64,000 nucleotides of DNA from CAYFZR01 sp964347835 [NCBI: uncultured archaeon] (GTDB lineage: Archaea > CAYFZR01): the NCBI GenBank assembly GCA_964347835.1, contig CAYFZR010000050.1, forward strand, positions 1 through 64,000, read 5' to 3'. A program made the translations under genes and the position numbers. Shown here one piece after another: positions 33,017 to 40,909 of the stretch. The notes below the pieces were generated by a model that saw only the letters and a program-made list of their open reading frames with translations, made no database searches and was not told where the DNA came from. Numbering within the stretch: position 1 is the stretch's first letter; each line of letters starts with the position of its first letter.

Positions 33017-34345
33017 ATGTCAAACGTTACTCTATCAATAGATGAAATGCCAAGGAAGTGGTACAACATTCTTCCTGATCTCCCAAGACCTCTAGATCCC
33101 CCCAAAGATCCTGAGGAAGGTCCATCTAGAATGGCTAATTTACCCAAAATCTTTCCACAAGCACTATTGGGTCAAGAAATGAGCATGGATCCGTATATTG
33201 ATATACCAGAAGAAATAGTGGAGATTTACTACAAAATAGGACGACCTACACCTCTTTATAGGGCAACAAGATTGGAAAAATTCCTAAACACACCTGCAAA
33301 GATATATCTCAAGAGAGAGGATCTTTCTCCTACTGGAAGTCATAAATCAAATACTGCCGTTGCACAAGCATTTTACGGAATGAAAGAAGGAGCAGAAAGA
33401 TTAACAACAGAAACAGGTGCAGGCCAATGGGGTTCTGCGCTTGCTTTAGGATGCGCCCTCTTCGATCTTGAGTGTTTGGTTTATATGGTAAGAGTAAGTT
33501 ATGAGCAAAAACCCTACCGAAGGATCGTAATGCAACTATACGGAGCAGATGTTGTCCCGTCTCCCAGCGATAAAACAGAGTCAGGAAGAAATATCTTGGC
33601 AGAAAATCCTGATCATCCAGGATCTTTGGGTATTGCTATCAGCGAAGCCGTAGAAACAGCCATAAATCACGATGGAACATTCTACTCTCTTGGAAGCGTG
33701 TTAAACCATGTGTTGCTTCACCAAACAGTCATTGGACAAGAAGTGATAAAACAATTTGAAATCCTCGATGAGATTCCTGATTTCATGGCAGGCTGCGTAG
33801 GAGGAGGAAGCAACTTCTCAGGATTTATGTTTCCAATGATAGGTAAAAAACTAAGAGGAGAATACGATGAGACAACGTTTATGGCGGTTGAGCCTAAAGC
33901 CGTGCCAACCCTTACGGGTGAAAAGGATTCCTTATCTCAATACAGGTATGATCACGGAGATACAGCGACCTTCACTCCTTTGCTGATGATGTACACGCTT
34001 GGTCATGATTTTGTACCGCCGCCGATACATAGCGGTGGGCTAAGATACCATGGCGATGCTCCACTTTTATGTTTGCTCGTAAAGGAAGATTTAGTCGAGG
34101 CCAAGGCATATCATCAGACCGATATATTCAGAGCAGGTCAAATACTGGCAAAGACAGAAGGGTTAGTTACAGCCCCGGAAACTTGTCATTCACTCGCGGC
34201 TGCCATAGACGAGGCAAGAGAGGCAAAAAAGACAGGAGAAGAAAAAGTTATAGTCTATAACCATTCTGGACACGGATTGCTTGATCTCGGTGGATACGAT
34301 GATTTCCTTTCTGGAAAATTAAAAGACTACGAGCCTACCAAGTAA
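33017..34345 (+). CDS. trpB2: Tryptophan synthase beta-like protein TrpB2
   Basis: A 442-residue PLP enzyme that joins indole (or possibly phosphoserine-derived aminoacrylate with indole) to make tryptophan. The long form, with the N-terminal [19 protein letters not shown], is the TrpB2 type. The PLP lysine lies in [11 protein letters not shown] near residue 108; [14 protein letters not shown] near 135 and [11 protein letters not shown] near 260 match the cofactor and substrate sites. ATG 33017 follows GGAGGGGAGAGAA; an upstream frame is the leader. No trpA is adjacent, which suits TrpB2, an enzyme that works without TrpA. Regulation by a TrpY-like factor is suggested by the promoter. Confidence 0.93.
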   Translation: MSNVTLSIDEMPRKWYNILPDLPRPLDPPKDPEEGPSRMANLPKIFPQALLGQEMSMDPYIDIPEEIVEIYYKIGRPTPLYRATRLEKFLNTPAKIYLKREDLSPTGSHKSNTAVAQAFYGMKEGAERLTTETGAGQWGSALALGCALFDLECLVYMVRVSYEQKPYRRIVMQLYGADVVPSPSDKTESGRNILAENPDHPGSLGIAISEAVETAINHDGTFYSLGSVLNHVLLHQTVIGQEVIKQFEILDEIPDFMAGCVGGGSNFSGFMFPMIGKKLRGEYDETTFMAVEPKAVPTLTGEKDSLSQYRYDHGDTATFTPLLMMYTLGHDFVPPPIHSGGLRYHGDAPLLCLLVKEDLVEAKAYHQTDIFRAGQILAKTEGLVTAPETCHSLAAAIDEAREAKKTGEEKVIVYNHSGHGLLDLGGYDDFLSGKLKDYEPTK

Positions 34346-34382
34346 ACAACGTGGCTCGCTGCACCCCTATTTTTTATAACTT

Positions 34383-35360
34383 TTATCGATCCAGCTCTAC
34401 GCTATAAACGCAAGACTGGTCTCCTTTTTTTGTACAATCAATCTCCTTCACTTTCACATTTTGATCTGTGCTAGTAGACAATGCAGACGCAAAGAAACTT
34501 GCATTCCAAACACAGTATCTGGCACCAACCTCTATTCTAGGTATGGTGGAGCAAAGCCAACAGTCTTCTACGACAAGATTATTTCCATCTAGGCTTATTT
34601 TGCCCAATCCAAGGTCATTAGAAGTTTCCGCTAGTTTTGAAATAGCCTCAGGAAGATCGTTTTGCAGTGTTTTGCCCACATTCTGCCCTACTATTATGGC
34701 CCCTGTTCTGAGCACGGATCCTGCTCTCCCTACGCCCAGTTGCCTGACAACAGTGGCTCCAATCATGTGTCCTATGTGAATCGGGCTTTTTATATCCTTG
34801 ACCTTATTAAACGTAGAGAAATAAGTCTTGATGAGTCTGTCAGCGTCTTCCATGGTGTATTCAACAGGTCTTATTAACAAATCCTTTATCCTTTTTGAAG
34901 GGGAGAACGTAAAACTACATTTATCGTCCCCTTTTGCTATACATTCTTCCTCTATAACGCTATAATTCTCACCGGTGTTCTCTTTCAAGATGTACTGGAA
35001 CAAGATTCTCAAAGAACTGCACATTGGTTGTTCCATAGAATTTTCGAAACTGATGCACTCATGACAGTCCTTTGAGGTTGCGAGCCCAGACTTTTGGTCG
35101 AAGGTTAAGTCAAATATTTTCAGTACCTCATTAAAATCGGTTTCTGAACTTAAAATGCCGTTTCCAATATTTTCGCTTACCTGTCTTAGAATTGGATGGC
35201 AACCTCCACCCATATTCTTTATTACGCCAACATAAACCCCTGTATTTACAGCAAGACTTATTTGATCTCCAATCGATCTTGTCTCTTTCTGATTGCAAAA
35301 TTCAGATAGTTTCTCGGCTATCTCTTTCATTGCCCCCCCGGATATTTTTTGCCAATCCAT
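34383..35360 (-). CDS. Tandem V4R-domain protein
   Basis: A 325-residue soluble protein with two V4R domains. The first ends ENYSVIEEECIAKGDDKCSFTF near residues 130-155; the second ends VKEIDCTKKGDQSCVYSVEL at the C terminus. Each has the conserved C-x6-C pattern, and the first has an extra cysteine-rich segment (CHECISF, PMCSSL). V4R domains bind small hydrophobic ligands or act as regulatory sensors. It is last of a three-gene unit with a Roadblock/LC7 protein and a DUF2226-like protein, so it may sense a ligand for that module. The start could also be the internal ATG eleven codons in. Confidence 0.8.
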   Translation of the reverse strand: MDWQKISGGAMKEIAEKLSEFCNQKETRSIGDQISLAVNTGVYVGVIKNMGGGCHPILRQVSENIGNGILSSETDFNEVLKIFDLTFDQKSGLATSKDCHECISFENSMEQPMCSSLRILFQYILKENTGENYSVIEEECIAKGDDKCSFTFSPSKRIKDLLIRPVEYTMEDADRLIKTYFSTFNKVKDIKSPIHIGHMIGATVVRQLGVGRAGSVLRTGAIIVGQNVGKTLQNDLPEAISKLAETSNDLGLGKISLDGNNLVVEDCWLCSTIPRIEVGARYCVWNASFFASALSTSTDQNVKVKEIDCTKKGDQSCVYSVELDR

Positions 35361-35369
35361 AGGGGGGCC

Positions 35370-35726
35370 TCATAACAATGCGCCAAGTTCCGGAACAATT
35401 TTATTCATTTGCATCCTTATATAGCCTAGATTCGCCGAGGTATCGGCAAGTACACCCAAAACAGCAGAATCTTCCACGGAGATTAAGAATACATTTCCAT
35501 TTGCCCCTTCAGCTATGACGAACTTCACGGTTCCCTGTTTTAATTCACCAAAAGAAACTGTGAGGGCACCGTAAGAGGCTGAGAGCGTAGCTCCGGCGTC
35601 ATCCTTACTTATGTCCTTTGGCAAAACTTCCGCTATTATAAATCCATCCATGCTTACTAAGAAAGATCCTTTTACGCCAGAGATGTCATTCAACTTCGAT
35701 ATTATCTTCTCTATCTCGGCTACCAA
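35370..35726 (-). CDS. Roadblock/LC7-domain protein
   Basis: A 118-residue Roadblock/LC7 protein: ISKLNDISGVKGSFLVSMDGFIIAEVLPKD near the N terminus, GTVKFVIAEGANGNVFLISVEDSAVLGVLAD in the centre, and NLGYIRMQMNKIVPEL at the end. This fold dimerises and regulates small Ras-like GTPases such as MglA (as MglB does). TTG 35726 is preferred: GGAGGTG lies six bases upstream, while the first in-frame TTG would put that site inside the gene. No GTPase gene is adjacent. It lies between a DUF2226-like and a tandem V4R gene. Confidence 0.85.
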   Translation of the reverse strand: MVAEIEKIISKLNDISGVKGSFLVSMDGFIIAEVLPKDISKDDAGATLSASYGALTVSFGELKQGTVKFVIAEGANGNVFLISVEDSAVLGVLADTSANLGYIRMQMNKIVPELGALL

Positions 35727-35741
35727 TCCATACACCTCCAA

Positions 35742-36197
35742 TTAATAATTACCCAATAATTTATCTATTTCCTCTATGGTAGGTTCTCTTATTCTCAACT
35801 TCCTAAGGAGAGCTTCTCTTTCAGATTCGATTGGACAGAGATCTACCCCCAATCCACCTATCAGATGCTCCTTATAGTATTCGTTTATCAGAGTCACATC
35901 CGAGTCAGAATACTTAAATAAGTCTATCTTTATAGCATCCCACTTTCGAGTCGAGAGTTCTTTAATAAAATCAATGCCTTTTCCTTCTTTGTCCTCTCTT
36001 AAAAATTTTCCAACCGCCAAGATTGCTTTTCCGTCATTAAAAACTACTTGACACGCCACTGTCTGATCTGGATTTTTTAGGTAAACATCAACAAGCCCTG
36101 TAAATTTCTTGCATGAAACTTCTTGTAAATATAAAAGCGGGTTACTTTCTTTGATTTCGAGAGATCCTTCTAACTTAACTCCCTTAGGGAGCAACAT
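35742..36197 (-). CDS. DUF2226/DUF4388-like protein
   Basis: A 151-residue protein. Residues 25-60 (KKFTGLVDVYLKNPDQTVACQVVFNDGKAILAVGKF) have the same fold signature as proteins at 3067 and 30662 and as DUF4388 of cyanobacterial PatA. The C-terminal part has LCPIESEREALLRKLRIREPTIEEIDKLL, resembling the helical end of DUF2226. ATG 36197 follows GAGGATGGTCTCC. It is first in the three-gene unit with the Roadblock and V4R proteins. A TATA-like TTTTTATATATT lies near 36250. Confidence 0.65.
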   Translation of the reverse strand: MLLPKGVKLEGSLEIKESNPLLYLQEVSCKKFTGLVDVYLKNPDQTVACQVVFNDGKAILAVGKFLREDKEGKGIDFIKELSTRKWDAIKIDLFKYSDSDVTLINEYYKEHLIGGLGVDLCPIESEREALLRKLRIREPTIEEIDKLLGNY

Positions 36198-36348
36198 GGA
36201 GACCATCCTCAATTTTTCGGCTAATTAATTTAAGTTATAAAGGCTTAATATATAAAAATTCTTCCGTGACGAATTTTTCTAAATAATTTCAAATTTGAGA
36301 GTGAAAACATGATTATTAACTAAAACTTCCCAGTGAAAAAGTATAAAA

Positions 36349-36573
36349 TTACGAGAGTAATGGGTAGTGCTTGTCTTCTCTCAAAAAAATTAATCTTTTT
36401 TCCTCTAATCTACCTAAAGCCGATTTAATGGAATCTTCTTTTAATTCGGTTTCGTCTATAATTTCTGATTGACTGATTCCCCTACTTCTATTGCTTAAAA
36501 TACAGTTGTAAACAATTCTCTGTGTTAAGGTCAAATCGCCAGAAGGTGGAATTTTTATTTTTTCATCCACCAT
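36349..36573 (-). CDS. Small winged-helix protein
   Basis: A 74-residue single winged-helix protein: LTLTQRIVYNCILSNRSRGISQSEIIDETELKEDSIKSALGRLEEKRLIFLREDKHYPL. The QSEI helix, the recognition helix SIKSALGRLEEK and the wing follow the standard order. ATG overlaps the stop of the NEMF gene (start at 36573, stop from 36574), so it is co-translated with NEMF. It could be a transcription regulator or an RNA- or ribosome-binding wing. No function is assigned. Confidence 0.6.
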   Translation of the reverse strand: MVDEKIKIPPSGDLTLTQRIVYNCILSNRSRGISQSEIIDETELKEDSIKSALGRLEEKRLIFLREDKHYPLLS

Positions 36574-38496
36574 TTATTCACCGATTATGATTGAGTTTCC
36601 GGGTATCCCCTGCATTATCTCGTCCAAATCTCCGTTGACCTTTAGTTTTATATCCTTTGCAATCTTATTTTTTGGAATATCACCTGGTTCTATGACTACA
36701 AAGTTGTTTGTTTTACCCGCTATGGAGGTGACTGGACCGTATATTATCTGATCGTTTAGTCTTCCAACGGCGATCTTAAGATCTACAGATAGATAATTTC
36801 TCTTTCCATATATCATAAATCCCCCTTTTGGAATGTATTCGCCGGAAGGGGCTTCCTTAGAAACTTGATCCGGATAAACCCAGTAAACCTCCATTCCATG
36901 ATGGCCAAGTTTCCACGCATTTGAATAACTAGCAGCAAATATCGCTGCTTCTTCAATTGATTGATCAGATGGTTCTTTTCCTTTCGTCTTAAGTATCACA
37001 TGGGGGGCTCCGCTTATATTAGCGTGGAAATATCTATCCATAGGCTCCATATGTCTCTTTACGACTCTTTCATTGGTTTTGGCGTCCTTCCCTCCTATTA
37101 CAAGCAGTCCTTCGCTTGTTATAAACCACCTGTATTGCTCGTACCATTTTTTCTTCTTTATCTTTCGTTCTTTGGGCTTTTTGATGTCAACGACAACCTC
37201 TTCTTTTTTAGCATCTTCTATAAGTTTTTTTGTTTCTCCGATTGCTCTTTTAGCGCCTTTAATCTTTTCTTTGGCTTTTTTTCCCTTTTTGTAGTGTGCT
37301 TCAGCGTTCTCAGGTATGGTCTTTTTCAGGTCGATCTCTACTTCATCTTCTAAATCCAAGTAAATTTTACCAATTTTTGTGTCTATTCTCTTAATAATCT
37401 GTATTTCTTTGTTTTTTTCTTTGCTCGATTCAATAATCGATAATATCTCGCTCCAAGAATGCCCTCTTTCTCTCGCTTTCTTTAATAAATTCAATATGCC
37501 CTCTATGGTATGGTAATTAGCATATATCAAATCACCAAGTTTTTTCTCTTTAATAACATCTTTCTCAAGATTATTTAATATTTTTTCTTGCTCTTTTAGT
37601 CTTATATTTAGTTTAGTTAGTTTTCTATCTTTTAAATCATAAATTTTTTCATCTACGATTTCTATTTCAGTTTTTGTGAAGAAATCATCGAGTGCTTGAT
37701 TGAAAGACTTATAATATATAAATTTTTTCCCCTCATACACTTCTAACGGAAAGGGTAGGATATCTATTGGGGTTTCATCTTCTATTACTATAACTGGTCT
37801 CGATTCGTCCAATTTGATAATCAAATTTCTAATAGAATCGTACAATCTTTCAATGTCCTTGTCTGATAGTTCTTCTCCAAATATATTTTTTTCTAATCCA
37901 GCAATTTTGCATATCTCCTCTGCATATATTCCGCTTATATTTAATCTCCTCGCAAGTAATCTTACAGTTTCTGTGGGTTTGTTTAATAATTCCTTGAGAT
38001 CTTCTTTGCTCAGAGATAAAATATCAATGCCTGAGGGAGGGTATTCATAGATTTCTCCGCTTATAATATTCCTATGCCTCCATTTTTGAGGAAATAGAGG
38101 TCTTATAATTTTTTTTGAACTATCCAGGAGTACAAGATTTCCTTTTCCAAATAGTTCGAATACAAGCGTATAATGGTCCTTACCTGCCAAATCAAAATTG
38201 AAAATCCTATCAAAGTCGTGTTGTTCAATATTAGTAATTATAGAATTGCTAAGATGCTTCCTTAGAAACATAACAAAGTTCGAGGGTTTTTTAGGGTTTT
38301 CTCTAGGATATTTTGTTATGTGTGCCCTTTTTCCAAGAGTAAAGACAAAATCTATAGTTCCATGAGAGGGTATACGTAATTTTAATGTAAATTCGTCGGG
38401 AGTTGGTTGATATATTCTATCTATCCTTCCACCCTCTAACCATTTTAATTCCTTTACCAACACACTTATATCAACGTTGGTCATCTCTTTTTTCAT
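36574..38496 (-). CDS. NEMF/Rqc2 ribosome quality control factor (FbpA/DUF814)
   Basis: A 640-residue protein of the NEMF/Rqc2/RqcH family, which binds the 60S/50S subunit with nascent-chain tRNA. NFACT-N starts MTNVDISVLVKELKWLEGGRIDRIYQPTPDEFTLKLR, containing the family LEGGRIDRIYQ motif; a helical coiled-coil middle (about 300-440) follows, then NFACT-R near 460-560 with WYEQYRWFITSEGLLVIGGKDAKTNERVVKRHM. In archaea it is proposed to extend or detach stalled peptides. ATG 38496 is chosen because GTGAAG precedes it. It is translationally coupled to a winged-helix gene and lies near pelota and ABCE1. Confidence 0.93.
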   Translation of the reverse strand: MKKEMTNVDISVLVKELKWLEGGRIDRIYQPTPDEFTLKLRIPSHGTIDFVFTLGKRAHITKYPRENPKKPSNFVMFLRKHLSNSIITNIEQHDFDRIFNFDLAGKDHYTLVFELFGKGNLVLLDSSKKIIRPLFPQKWRHRNIISGEIYEYPPSGIDILSLSKEDLKELLNKPTETVRLLARRLNISGIYAEEICKIAGLEKNIFGEELSDKDIERLYDSIRNLIIKLDESRPVIVIEDETPIDILPFPLEVYEGKKFIYYKSFNQALDDFFTKTEIEIVDEKIYDLKDRKLTKLNIRLKEQEKILNNLEKDVIKEKKLGDLIYANYHTIEGILNLLKKARERGHSWSEILSIIESSKEKNKEIQIIKRIDTKIGKIYLDLEDEVEIDLKKTIPENAEAHYKKGKKAKEKIKGAKRAIGETKKLIEDAKKEEVVVDIKKPKERKIKKKKWYEQYRWFITSEGLLVIGGKDAKTNERVVKRHMEPMDRYFHANISGAPHVILKTKGKEPSDQSIEEAAIFAASYSNAWKLGHHGMEVYWVYPDQVSKEAPSGEYIPKGGFMIYGKRNYLSVDLKIAVGRLNDQIIYGPVTSIAGKTNNFVVIEPGDIPKNKIAKDIKLKVNGDLDEIMQGIPGNSIIIGE

Positions 38497-38516
38497 AATC
38501 TTCACGAGGGCCTCGC

Positions 38517-38768
38517 ATGGATAAGGAGACTAAATCAGCGATAATCTATATGTTATTTGGTGTGATATCTGGTATATTAAGTTGGGGACTTGTTATTGGA
38601 ATGCTTCTAGCGCCAGTGATACTTGTACTGATCGGACGATTGAACGAAAGAATATTTAAGACAACAGTAGAAGACCTTGGAGGGCCTAAAGGATGGTTTG
38701 GAAACTGCGTACTTCCTTTTATTCTCTTATGGTTATTTACATGGGTTTTATTATTTAATCTCTTTTGA
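38517..38768 (+). CDS. Small two- or three-helix membrane protein
   Basis: An 83-residue membrane protein: IIYMLFGVISGILSWGLVIGMLLAPVILVLIGRL near residues 9-42, an amphipathic middle with TTVEDLGGPKGWFGN, and a last helix LPFILLWLFTWVLLFNLF. No family recognised. It is divergent from the NEMF gene and overlaps the upstream region of the ABCE1 gene by a few bases. It is conserved-looking in composition but function is unknown. Confidence 0.6.
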   Translation: MDKETKSAIIYMLFGVISGILSWGLVIGMLLAPVILVLIGRLNERIFKTTVEDLGGPKGWFGNCVLPFILLWLFTWVLLFNLF

Positions 38769-38779
38769 GGTTTGTTTTT

Positions 38780-40549
38780 ATGAGAATCGCTGTTTTAGAT
38801 AAAGATAGTTGTCAACCTAAAAAGTGTTCATATGAATGTATTCTGTACTGTCCAGGCGTGAGAATGAAGGAAGAAACCGTGATAATGGATGAAAAAACAG
38901 GAAAGCCTATTATATCAGAAGAACTATGCTCAGGGTGTGGAATATGTATTAAAAGGTGTCCATTCGAGTGTATAAGTATTATAAATCTCCCTGAAGAACT
39001 TGAAGAAGAAAGCATCCACAGATACGGGGTAAATCAATTTAAACTTTATGGTCTCCCGTATCCATTGGAGTCCGGAGTCGTTGGCATGATTGGTCCAAAC
39101 GGTATTGGAAAGACTACAGCCATAAATATCCTTTCTGGTAAATTAAAGCCAAATCTTGGTAAATACGATGATCCTCCTGAGTGGGGTGAGATAATATCCT
39201 CTTTTAGGGGAGCAGAAATCCAAAGATACCTTGAAAATCTCTCAAAAGGGAAAATTAAAGCAATGCATAAACCACAATACATAGAAGGGCTATCAAAGGC
39301 GGTCTCCGGATATGTGGGGGATCTTTTATCCGATGTAGACGATAGAAATGTATTAGAAAGTTTGACCGAAATGCTCGAATTAAAAAGTTTTTTAAATAAA
39401 GATATTAAAGAATTGAGCGGCGGGGAGTTACAAAGGGTAGCAATATCTGCTTGTTTATTGAGAGACGGTGATATCTATCTCATAGATGAGCCTTCTAGTT
39501 ATTTAGATGTGAGACAAAGGGTAAACGTGGCTAGGGCAATACAAGAACTCTCCAAAGAAAAGATGGTTGTGGTTGTAGAGCATGATCTCGTAATTTTAGA
39601 CTGGATATGCGATTACGTCCACATACTTTACGGAAAACCTGGAGTTTTCGGTATAATTACCCACCCTAAGAGCGTTAGAGTAGGGATAAACGCTTATTTG
39701 GATGGATATTTAAGGGAAGAAAATGTGAGATTTAGGAAGGAGAGGGTTGTTTTTGAGATTAGACCACCTTCTCATCCAACAGAAGGAGATGAGTTACTCC
39801 CTTATCCGACGTTAACCAAAGAATATGACGGATTTTCTCTTAAATGTAAGGCTGGTTCTTTGCTAAAAAGAGAAATAGTGGGTGTGTTAGGCCCTAATGG
39901 TATCGGAAAAACTACGTTTGTAAAAATTCTTGCGGGTGTGATAGATTCCACTACAGGGAAACTAGATGTAAATGTTAAAGTATCCTACAAACCCCAGTAT
40001 TTATCGCCAGAATATGAAATAACTGTGCTGGATTTATTTTCTAAAGCAACGAGTGAGTTTGGAACGGGTAAATATGAGAACGAAATATTAAAGCCTCTGG
40101 AACTTGAAAGGTTATTAAACCAGCGAATAAATGAGCTGAGTGGAGGAGAACTACAAAGGGTTGCCATTGCTTTATGTCTCTCTCAAGAGGCAGATATTTA
40201 CTTGTTGGATGAACCAAGCGCTTATCTTGATGTAGAGCAGAGAATTTCCTTAACAAAGATGGTCAGAAGACTTATGGAACAAAGAGAGAAAACTGCATTA
40301 ATCGTGGATCATGACGTGTTGCTAATAGATTACGTTTCTGATAGAATGATGGTTTTTGATGGAGATCCTGGAATTCAAGGAGAAAGTATCGGACCATTAG
40401 AAAAAAGAGAAGGCATGAATCATTTTTTAAGAAAAATGGGCATTACTTTTAGGAGAGATAAAGAAACCGGGAGACCTAGAATAAACAAGGAGGATTCAAA
40501 ACTCGATAGGGAACAGAAGATTTCAGGGGAGTATTACTACGTCTCATGA
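38780..40549 (+). CDS. abce1: ABCE1/Rli1 ribosome recycling ATPase
   Basis: A 589-residue soluble ABC protein that splits ribosomes after termination or Pelota action. The N-terminal part has two [4Fe-4S] clusters: CQPKKCSYECILYCPGV and CSGCGICIKRCPFECI. Two ATPase domains follow: Walker A GPNGIGKTT near residues 102-110 and again near 373, signature LSGGELQR in both, and DEPSSYLD/DEPSAYLD Walker B. The hinge between domains is intact. ATG 38780 is the conserved start; upstream in-frame codons are leader. It is about 6 kb from pelota and beside NEMF. Confidence 0.96.
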   Translation: MRIAVLDKDSCQPKKCSYECILYCPGVRMKEETVIMDEKTGKPIISEELCSGCGICIKRCPFECISIINLPEELEEESIHRYGVNQFKLYGLPYPLESGVVGMIGPNGIGKTTAINILSGKLKPNLGKYDDPPEWGEIISSFRGAEIQRYLENLSKGKIKAMHKPQYIEGLSKAVSGYVGDLLSDVDDRNVLESLTEMLELKSFLNKDIKELSGGELQRVAISACLLRDGDIYLIDEPSSYLDVRQRVNVARAIQELSKEKMVVVVEHDLVILDWICDYVHILYGKPGVFGIITHPKSVRVGINAYLDGYLREENVRFRKERVVFEIRPPSHPTEGDELLPYPTLTKEYDGFSLKCKAGSLLKREIVGVLGPNGIGKTTFVKILAGVIDSTTGKLDVNVKVSYKPQYLSPEYEITVLDLFSKATSEFGTGKYENEILKPLELERLLNQRINELSGGELQRVAIALCLSQEADIYLLDEPSAYLDVEQRISLTKMVRRLMEQREKTALIVDHDVLLIDYVSDRMMVFDGDPGIQGESIGPLEKREGMNHFLRKMGITFRRDKETGRPRINKEDSKLDREQKISGEYYYVS

Positions 40550-40560
40550 AAAAAATTTAA

Positions 40561-40845
40561 CTACGTTGTTAGCCAGTAAGAGAATAAAATCCCTATTATA
40601 AACATTATGGCGTTAAACTGGCCAACCAGAACGAAGGCTATGCTAAAAACTAGTATTGCAAAAATCATAAAGACTATTTTTGCTTTGTATCCTAGATCTG
40701 TAGTTTTAAAGCTAAAACTCCTAGAGAGAATTGTTACGATAGCCCTTCTTAAAAAAACGCCAAATACTATACCTACTGCAAGGCTAACTAAAGGTCCTAA
40801 TAGTGCAAGCGAGTAATACTCTAAAGCATCTATGATGGTCGGCAC
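40561..40845 (-). CDS. Small polytopic membrane protein
   Basis: A 94-residue protein of three or four helices: SLALLGPLVSLAVGIVFGVFLRRAIVTILS, then YKAKIVFMIFAILVFSIAFVLVG and FNAIMFIIGILFSYWL. GTG 40845 lies five bases after GGTGAAATGT and is preferred over TTG 40857. It faces the ABCE1 gene tail-to-tail. No family was recognised. Confidence 0.5.
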   Translation of the reverse strand: MPTIIDALEYYSLALLGPLVSLAVGIVFGVFLRRAIVTILSRSFSFKTTDLGYKAKIVFMIFAILVFSIAFVLVGQFNAIMFIIGILFSYWLTT

Positions 40846-40878
40846 ACATTTCACCAATCCAAAGAGAAACCGAAAACC

Positions 40879-40884
40879 GTTATA
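40879..40884 (+). promoter_or_regulatory. TATA box of apgm
   Basis: TTATAA, about 26 bases before the ATG at 40910, so the message probably begins at or just before that ATG. This favours MKYILIVADG as the true N terminus. Confidence 0.45.
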
Positions 40885-40909
40885 AACCTTTCCATCAAAA
40901 TTGATGCAA

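Noticed and set aside
36961-37353. 130-codon plus-strand Phe-rich frame
   Set aside because: A shadow of the Lys/Glu-rich NEMF middle on the other strand, which yields Phe and Leu codons in reverse.
38506-38516. Short CGAGGGCCTCG palindrome between NEMF and the small membrane protein
   Set aside because: Only eleven bases, overlapping ribosome binding and leader sequence on both strands; too short to be convincing.
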